Shown here one piece after another: positions 57,372 through 64,000 of a DNA stretch of 64,000 bases (its first letter is position 1; each line of letters opens with the position of its first letter). Source of the DNA: Macrotrachela quadricornifera (taxonomy: Eukaryota > Rotifera > Eurotatoria > Philodinida > Philodinidae). The stretch is taken from positions 181,871 through 245,870 of the forward strand of contig JAJEKB010020781.1 in the NCBI GenBank assembly GCA_022393335.1, in the 5' to 3' direction. The notes under the pieces are model-generated. The model saw nothing but the letters and a program-made list of their open reading frames with translations, searched no databases and had not been told where the DNA came from. The position numbers and the translations under genes are program-made.

Positions 57372-59987
57372 ATGCGATTATCATGTATTTTTCTGGTTCT
57401 ATATATTTCTCTGCAACATTTTATTTATGGAAATGCAAAGACCATAACTCATGCAAATACTACTCGTCTATGTCGAAATAATTGTATTATCCCATCTATT
57501 TCATTTCAACAATCATTTTTATTACCAAATAATTGTGGAGATATCTCATCTTTTTATGGATGTAGAGTAGAAATCAATGTGAATTATACTCGTCGTACTG
57601 TTAATGTCGAATTCTCCGGTCATATGGAAGATAGTATTGAGATGTATCTAGTTGATTATGATTATCTTATAGATGAAGCATTAAATTTGGCTTTTTATAG
57701 AAATATTTTTGGAACTAAACTTATTTTTACTTGTCTTACAGAAGATTATTGTACAGATGCGTATACATCGATTGTTGTTCAACGATTAATTGATAGCGAA
57801 AATATTCTTTATGAACTTATACCTATTTATTTGGATAAATCACTTGAAAATCGAACAATAACTTGTATAAATAGTACGGATGATGAAATACCATGTTATG
57901 GAGGATATTGTGAAAGTATAACTCAAGAAACAATAACTTGGTGGTCCTATCATGATTGTGGATATCCATCGGAATTGAGCGTTTTATCAACAACAGAATT
58001 AACAAGTTTAACTGCATTTTTTTTTGAATATTATCCTGAAAATCCATCTAATGAGCATGTTGACGACAATAAAATGACTTTGCTATGTAATGTTGATTTA
58101 TGTAATAGTCTGGAAACTAGAAATCTAGCTAAACTTATTCTTAATCGATATAATCAAGCCGCATTTATCTATTCCAAAAATGATACCATTAATACCACAT
58201 TAGCACCATTATCATCAACAACAAGTTTTTCGATTACAAACACAACAACTATTTTTAGTCCTTCATCTTCGCAACCATCTACTTCAACTGAACTAACAAA
58301 TCAACCATCGACCGGTAAGAATTTCATAATACAGACCTACATTATGATTCAATCAATTGTGAGCACATCATCGAATGAGGGATGCGCGAATACAGATAGA
58401 AAATGTACTGAGGAAAATAGAGTTTATTTGGCTCATTACCACTTATTCGAATACATCATGTTCCCGTACTGCTACCAATATATATATTTCTAAAAAATGT
58501 ACCAAGAGAAACATATTTTTGTGACAACAGAAAGATAGAAGTCGTAATAAAGTACGAAGCATACTCATATTTCAATTGACTATAAACTTTAAATATCAAT
58601 GTTTCATGTACGGGTGTGTTTCTTCGTACTCAGAGTTATAGAAATGTATCTTTTCAGAGTACATAAACAAAGTCATAGATTCTTAAATTCTAACATGTTT
58701 TATCCTATACATATCGTAATGTTAGTACTTACATGTATGATTGATGAAAATTTCGAGTAAATAACCCTGCAGTTTGTATCCGTATTTACGTATCACTGCA
58801 TGCATTTTAGACACTTACGATATTCAGACATGCACTTCTTATCTACACCCCCACACCCTGATAATTCACAATATTCAACATAGTGGTAATCGAGCCATAT
58901 GAAAGAAAAATATTGATAACGTCATGATTAGTGATATACCGAGATTGAGAGATCCAGATTCAGTAAATCTGTACCCGTGATCGATCGGCATAAGAACATG
59001 TCTTTTCCATATAATAGTGGAGAAGTTTGGACTCAAACCTGTTTTTGCTAGAGGTTGTCTGTATCAGTCAATCAGAATTGAGAAAGAATTTTTTTTATGA
59101 TTATAAATATAGAACATAATGTTAGTTGGAGAGTATAAGAAAGGACTCCTGTTAATTTCTATTGATCCTGAACAAAACTGTATTTCATCCTTACAACACT
59201 GAAGAAAATCTTTCTCAATATTGGTTGACTGATACAGACAGTCTTCAGATGATCAGATTTGAAGCACAGTTTCCCACGCTATTGTAATCTGATTGATTAG
59301 ATAAACATTGTGAAAATATGAATGAAAACCAATAAATATCTCGGAATGTCTAAGTATACGGGTGAGGGTGAGGGTGTGAGAGTCACCTTTATATGACGAA
59401 TCTCCGAGCCTGTTTGATCTTTTTTCTTGTTCTTAACTAAGATTAAAAATAGAATTATTTAGAAACTATTTTCATAAAAGTAAAAAATGTTTGCCCGTTT
59501 GATTGAATCATAATGGAAATATGTGTGCATTTTATAATGTAGAGTTATATTACGGCACTTATATGCATGGTATTTTTAATGGATTTCATTAGGTGTACTT
59601 CCAAAGAGATACTTTTCTGTGATTTAATTTATATTGAGCCAGTTGACTGCATCAAGCAGTAAGAAAAAGACGAAGACATAGTTCAATAAGTGCGAAGATA
59701 TATGCATAGTACTTAAGTATAAATCTATTAGAATTGATGCGGTTTCAGTCTCATATGTAAATTATTCGTCAACTGCGTCTTTAGCTTCCAATTTAATTTA
59801 GCTTTATAAACAGTATTATAACAATAATAATGTAAGATAATTTTTCTTTTTAGGGCTACGACCGTGGCAAATTGCATTGATCGTGATTGCTGCTGTGTTA
59901 ACGTCGATATTAGTTATTATTTCTATAATTATTGTTTTTAAAAGATACAAAAGAGTGTTACCGTCTACTTCTAACATAAATACATAG
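57372..59987 (+). CDS. Cys-rich type I membrane glycoprotein of unknown family
   Basis: Two exons, 57372-58314 and 59854-59987, join in phase 1 (CCG|GTAAGA and TTTTTAG|GG) to 358 residues. The first ATG is at 57372; an upstream TTG in frame is not a start. Residues 1-20 form a signal peptide. The ectodomain (about 25-270) has many Cys, including NNCGDISSFYGC and CNVDLCNS, and about ten N-x-S/T sites. A Ser/Thr-rich mucin-like stalk follows (about 285-315). Exon 2 gives LRPWQIALIVIAAVLTSILV then IISIIIV, a membrane span, and a basic cytoplasmic tail of about 17 residues. The 1.5-kb intron is unusually long and holds a foldback sequence. No domain was recognised; it is a candidate lineage-specific surface receptor or adhesion protein. 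Confidence 0.75.
58845..58859. repeat. C-rich telomere-like tract
   Basis: ACACCCCCACACCCT, the inverse type of the G-rich tract at 59360. The two tracts face each other across about 500 bp inside the long intron. Confidence 0.4.
59056..59240. repeat. 185-bp foldback inside the long intron
   Basis: TGTCTGTATCAGTCAATCAG, then AATTGAGAAAGAATTTT, at the left is the near inverse of the right end (AAAATCTTTCTCAATATTGG then TTGACTGATACAGACA). The arms are about 37 bp around a loop of about 110 bp. Confidence 0.7.
59360..59380. repeat. G-rich telomere-like tract
   Basis: GGGTGAGGGTGAGGGTGTGA, the same words in another order as at 55309-55332. Confidence 0.45.
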
Positions 59988-60628
59988 TTGGTCGGAGTGA
60001 TTATTGATCTTAGAAAGTATGAATTTTTCATATGTAGATTTCGACAACAAAACAAATTGAGATGAATAATAATTAGTAATTATTCATCTATGAGCATCTG
60101 TGGTTTTGAAAAGTAAAAAGATGAAATTTTTTCTGCAAAATGTCGATATTGTTGTTGGAAAAGAATACAGCGAAATGTGTTCAAAGACTATTCGTTTATT
60201 CGAATCTGATGTAAATAAAATGGATTTTGTGAGGAAAGCCATAGAATCACTCTATTCGTCCATTTTACTATCATGTGAAATAATTTTTTTTGTCTAATAT
60301 GCTGTTGTTGATTTCTATTCTCTCAATGTGTAAACCTATGCAGATCAGCTGTTCTTTGTTCTCATCATGGGCTATGATGAGTATGAGAAATTGTTGTCAT
60401 TATGACTAAATAGATCCAATGTATGCCTGTATGTTGTGGAAAAAAGATGAGACTAGCCTTTGATTTCTGAGAGAAAAGCTACGAAAGAATGTTGGTATTT
60501 TTTCTTCGTAATATTCTCCGAAAGACGTAGTGTTCTTATCATTTCATGAAACGTTAATCTAACACAAAGAACGATCATGATTTTTTTATCTACGACGAGA
60601 TACTGTTAAAATGCTTGTGACTTAGCTT
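59988..60628. other. No gene recognised
   Basis: Spacer. A 65-codon frame at 60100 starts at GTG (ATG at 60121) and shows no motif or splice context. Confidence 0.4.
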
Positions 60629-60636
60629 TATAAAAG
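60629..60636 (+). promoter_or_regulatory. TATA box of the secreted VWA gene
   Basis: TATAAAAG lies 35 bp before the start context GCCACC|ATG at 60672, which matches the Kozak optimum. The 5' UTR would be very short, about 10-15 bases. Confidence 0.6.
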
Positions 60637-60671
60637 GTAGCGACTGTGGACATACTGAGATATTTGCCACC

Positions 60672-61706
60672 ATGCGTTTCGTATATCTTTCTATTTTGTT
60701 TCTGGTCTCGGCCGTCACTTCCAATACTCTTTTGGAACTGTTTCAACCACGTGATGAAAGCAATTGTAGAACAATTATGGATCTTTTTATTGTTCTGGAC
60801 TCTTCAGGTAGCATTGGTCCGGCAGCATTTGATCAAGCAAAATCTGCTCTGGTTGATCTAGTTTCAAAATTACAGATTGGGCCAAAAAAAGTACAAGTAT
60901 GGGTAATTAATTATGGACAGGTTGTTCAGGTACCCATCGCTTTTCATAATATGCCAATGTCAGAATTTACGAAAGAGAATTTAATACGAAAAATTCAAGC
61001 GATTCCATATATGAATGGTGCTTGCACAGCTACAGGAGATGCACTAAAGGAGGCAAGACAAATCTGTAATAAAAATTGTCGAGGACTTCATGAAGGTGTG
61101 ACACGAGTAGCTCTCGTTCTTACTGACGGATACAGTAATTGTGGTGCAACAGTTTCGGTTGAATCTGCTCAATTATTACATGTAACTAAAGCTAGTGTCT
61201 TTGCTGTGGGTGTCGGCAATGGTGTCAATAATGCAGAACTTCTCAGTATTGCTACTGATAAAAATTATGTTATGCACGTAAATAATTACCTTGAACTTAC
61301 TCATGTTATTAATGCCATCACTATTCAAACATGTGGAATACCAGCTTTTGTTGTACCAAACGTCAAAGTCGAAAGTGAAGTTCCAAGTAATACCTTTCGA
61401 TATTATCAAGTAGATACAACAGAATTGCTTCGACAAAGCAGAAGTAGTCAAGGTGGATTTATTGAAATTTTAACGAACATAAATCAAGGCAAAGTCGAAG
61501 TGTATACTTCAACAACAAATGCTAATCCAGGACCTAATTCAGGACAACCTGTTCAATTTCTAGCTAGAGGATCACAACAGTATTATGTCGAACATATAGA
61601 AGAAGATACACCAAGACTTTATTTCAGTTTCTATGGAGTTGAGGCAACAAATGAATATGACTTTGTTGTTAACTGGCTTGAATTAGGTGGCAGTATAATC
61701 GGTTAA
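60672..61706 (+). CDS. Secreted protein with a von Willebrand A domain
   Basis: An intronless frame of 344 residues. Residues 1-17 form a signal peptide (MRFVYLSILFLVSAVTS). The VWA domain has the full MIDAS set: DSSGS (Asp43), Thr in GACTATGDAL and Asp in VLTDGYSN. Segments VWVINYGQVVQVPIAF and ASVFAVGVGNGVNNAELLSI are typical core strands. About 120 residues follow the domain, with no membrane span, so the product is likely soluble and secreted. The closest known layouts are collagen-, matrilin- and cochlin-type VWA proteins that bind ligands through a divalent metal. A strong Kozak context and TATA box suggest good expression. AATAAA lies at 61764. Confidence 0.88.
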   Translation: MRFVYLSILFLVSAVTSNTLLELFQPRDESNCRTIMDLFIVLDSSGSIGPAAFDQAKSALVDLVSKLQIGPKKVQVWVINYGQVVQVPIAFHNMPMSEFTKENLIRKIQAIPYMNGACTATGDALKEARQICNKNCRGLHEGVTRVALVLTDGYSNCGATVSVESAQLLHVTKASVFAVGVGNGVNNAELLSIATDKNYVMHVNNYLELTHVINAITIQTCGIPAFVVPNVKVESEVPSNTFRYYQVDTTELLRQSRSSQGGFIEILTNINQGKVEVYTSTTNANPGPNSGQPVQFLARGSQQYYVEHIEEDTPRLYFSFYGVEATNEYDFVVNWLELGGSIIG

Positions 61707-62433
61707 TATTTTTATTTTCTTTTTTTCTGCATTACATCATTATAAATCATACAGCCATTAAGAAATAAAAGAATACTTACAAGTATAACTCGATCAATCT
61801 AATCAAAATCGTTTCATTTTCTGAAAAGATGAGACGCTTTTGCAGAAATTAATAAAACTAGCAATAGATACCATTGATAGCTTCGAAAAGACTCACAAAG
61901 AAATCTCTGACTATGGAGTTGCTTTCGAGTTGTGAATGCATGCATCATGTTGATTTTATTCAGCTTTGAATATACTTCACACAATAACAGAACTCAACGA
62001 CAATACTTTACTATGAAAGTTTTAGTTCTTTTGATTACTTCTCATGTGAAATAAGAGCATCAAAATATGCTAATGCCTTTGTTAACTCGAAGTAATAGGA
62101 GATTATAAATAACGAATAGCTGTTTAGAAAATGAATCTTTCTTGACAGATACTGAGTTGCAAACTTTTGAACCCTGATATGAAACTAATATGATTAGTAT
62201 ATGTATTAGACGATTGTCAGAAAACAATATTCTCAAATTTTGAAACTGTGTCGTTTATAATGCTGAAAGAGAATGAGTATAAATTTACAATAGACTTAAA
62301 TGACTAAATTGAAAGATGTTTGAATTATTTTTGATAAATAAGTACAGGTCTTTTTTTAATATAAATTTATAAGAAAGAAGTTCAGCTGAAATAAAATTCT
62401 TTTCATATTTTCTGTCATAGTCATTGAACATAT
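61707..62433. other. No gene recognised
   Basis: Spacer between two convergent genes; holds their 3' regions. Confidence 0.4.
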
Positions 62434-63821
62434 TTATTCATTTGCCCATGATCGTCTTGAATGTTCAACAAATTGTACAATAAGTTCTTCCAAATTTTTT
62501 TCAGTATCACTATAAATAAATAGAAATTCTCTTTTATGATAAATCATGATATTTATTAATTTACTCTGGATGTTCTTTGGAATGTTTATCAAACTTATCA
62601 ATTGGATGTTTGATGTCCAATTTATGAAAATAATTTGTATCAGTTTGACATTCCACATGATTTCTGAACATATACCATAATAAAAATATGTGAAAAAACG
62701 ATCAGTTGTTAGCTGTACTGTAAAAATTAAATATAGAATAATTCTGACGAGATTGGATGGAACATGATTGACCTCGAATGTTGCATTTTTCATAAATCTT
62801 TGTATAGTTATAAAGAAAATAAAGCTTTTGAAAGCTTATTCAGGTTTTATTATCTTTATCACAGTACAATATTTCTGAAAATGGAACGTTTAAGTAATAA
62901 ATCTTTTTTTGTGTGGTTTATTACTATACATTTATGTTTTACAGTACAGCGTGCAACTGTCCTAATTCCATAAGATAATTTTCACTTCCTTCGAAAATCT
63001 ATTTTCCAATGTGACATGAATACATACTGGTATCGTGATGGTGGCGTTGAGTCTGTATCAGATATGTATGCAACTGATTTGGGTTGAGTCATAGGTGAAA
63101 ATGATGATAGTTCAATTCGATTGATTTTTTTGTTTTTTTGAGTCATTTGAGATTTCGATCTATTTTGTGTAATAGGTATACGAAATGTTGTTTGAATACG
63201 AGGTTTTCTACTTTCTTTTAATTTTGCTTCCTATGATAACATCAGAAGAAATGAATTGTATACAAGAGAAACATGATTGAATGACAAAAACAATCTGATT
63301 TTTTAAAAGTATATCATACCTCAAAGCGTCTTTGTTGATATGCATGTTTCTTACGCAAACTATCTTCTTCTTTCTTTTTCTCATATAGACGCTTACGATC
63401 GTTTTCTTCAGTTCTTAAATGAGAAAAATAAAAGAGATATATTTGAAATAGAACTGAACAAATAAAAGAGGTTACTGTTTGTTAAGTGTATATTGAAGCT
63501 TTTTTAATTCTTCTTTTTGTTTATCGAGCTGTTTTCGTTCATAATCCGATAATTGTCTAGTGCGATCGATCTATATATTTATTAGAATAACTTTATGTAG
63601 ACAAATTTAAAAACGTATTTATTTACGTACAGATTTAAGAAAACGCTCATGATCATTTAAATACTCATTTAAAGGTTTGGATTCATTCTTTTTTTCCACT
63701 TTTGTACCATCACCTGAACTGTTGTGACTGAGAAAAAGCAAAAGAAAATATTTCTTTTTTTTATGAAGAAAAATAATCACGTAAGGGCAACTCGTTCTTT
63801 TTGAATTGGATGCGATTTTAC
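62434..63821 (-). CDS. Coiled-coil protein, 3' part of a multi-exon gene
   Basis: Six exons join in frame: 63821-63781, 63727-63631, 63570-63476, 63413-63320, 63230-63028 and 62509-62434 (stop). Introns are 53-89 nt except the last (518 nt). Donors include GTACGT, GTAACC, GTATGA and GTATGT, plus one weak GTGATT. The reading runs VKSHPIQKERVALT, NEYLNDHERFLKS, LSDYERKQLDKQKEELKKLQ, YEKKKEEDSLRKKH, then a basic, Ser/Thr-rich region (TFRIPITQNRSKSQ), and ends LEELIVQFVEHSRRSWANE. The middle is a highly charged single-helix or coiled coil. The phases of all five junctions agree, which supports expression. The 5' end lies beyond 63821, probably outside the window. No family was recognised; cytoskeletal or ciliary roles are common for such proteins but are only a guess. 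Confidence 0.7.
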
Positions 63822-64000
63822 CTACAAAAAGAAGACATCAATGAAAATTTATTTTTATTAGAAATAAGTTTTTGGTTTGAATATAATACATTTTCTTTAT
63901 GCGACACACATTCTGTGTAGCCACTTCTCTTAATCAAATGGAGTTTTAAGCACTTTTTGATGTGAATGCATTTTTACTATGTGAACAAGACTGAAGATCG

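Noticed and set aside
60100..60297. 65-codon frame as a small gene
   Set aside because: No signal, domain or splice support; the reported start is a GTG.

Overview
The window is nuclear DNA of a small, AT-rich animal genome. It best fits a bdelloid rotifer of the Adineta/Rotaria type. This is inferred from gene content and intron style, because no search was possible. Introns are mostly 47-69 nt with GT..AG borders, with a few long ones. The gene set includes an arginine ADP-ribosyltransferase fused to TPRs, secreted von Willebrand A (VWA) proteins, orphan 7TM receptors, a GH16 beta-glucanase, berberine-bridge and polyamine oxidases, an NHL-repeat relic and a NOD3-type LRR array. Many loci are decayed, and several foldback or MITE-like elements are present.

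Layout. 0-4 kb: hAT transposase relic and a small TA-flanked MITE. 4.2-6.7 kb (-): secreted polyamine-oxidase-like flavoenzyme with a separate signal-peptide exon and a GPI-like tail. 9.6-10.5 kb: decayed mariner-like element. 12.2-15.9 kb (+): VWA receptor with one membrane span. 18.6-21.5 kb (-): four-exon ADP-ribosyltransferase/TPR gene. 22.3-23.2 kb (-): secreted GH16 enzyme. 23.6-25.1 kb (+): P-loop GTPase with coiled coil. 26.8-27.9 kb (+): GDXG esterase. 28.5 kb: WWE-domain relic. 29.0-31.0 kb: two tRNAs flank a hedgehog-type Hint gene. 31.2-33.6 kb: berberine-bridge oxidase pseudogene cut by a long foldback element. 35.2-36.0 kb: frameshifted gene with a PARP/ART-like fold. 38.6-40.8 kb: foldback elements around LRR exons of exactly 84 nt. 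41.2-43.2 kb: helical pseudogene, CCGGAA repeat element, 400-N gap, and the 3' part of an F-box-like gene. 44.5 and 50.5-51.5 kb: two 7TM receptors, with truncated NmrA and VWA genes and Helitron ends between them. 53.9-55.3 kb: NHL and beta-mannosidase relics. 56.1-61.7 kb: Tubby/LURP-like secreted protein, type I glycoprotein and secreted VWA protein. 62.4-63.8 kb (-): 3' part of a coiled-coil gene that runs toward the right edge.

There are no operons; genes are single units on both strands. Much of the intact content is secreted or membrane-anchored (oxidase, VWA proteins, glucanase, Hint protein, receptors, glycoprotein). Three loci (ART-TPR, WWE relic, PARP-like fold) relate to ADP-ribosylation. 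Many starts reported by simple ORF calling are wrong. Splice junctions whose phase agrees on both sides define the models given here.
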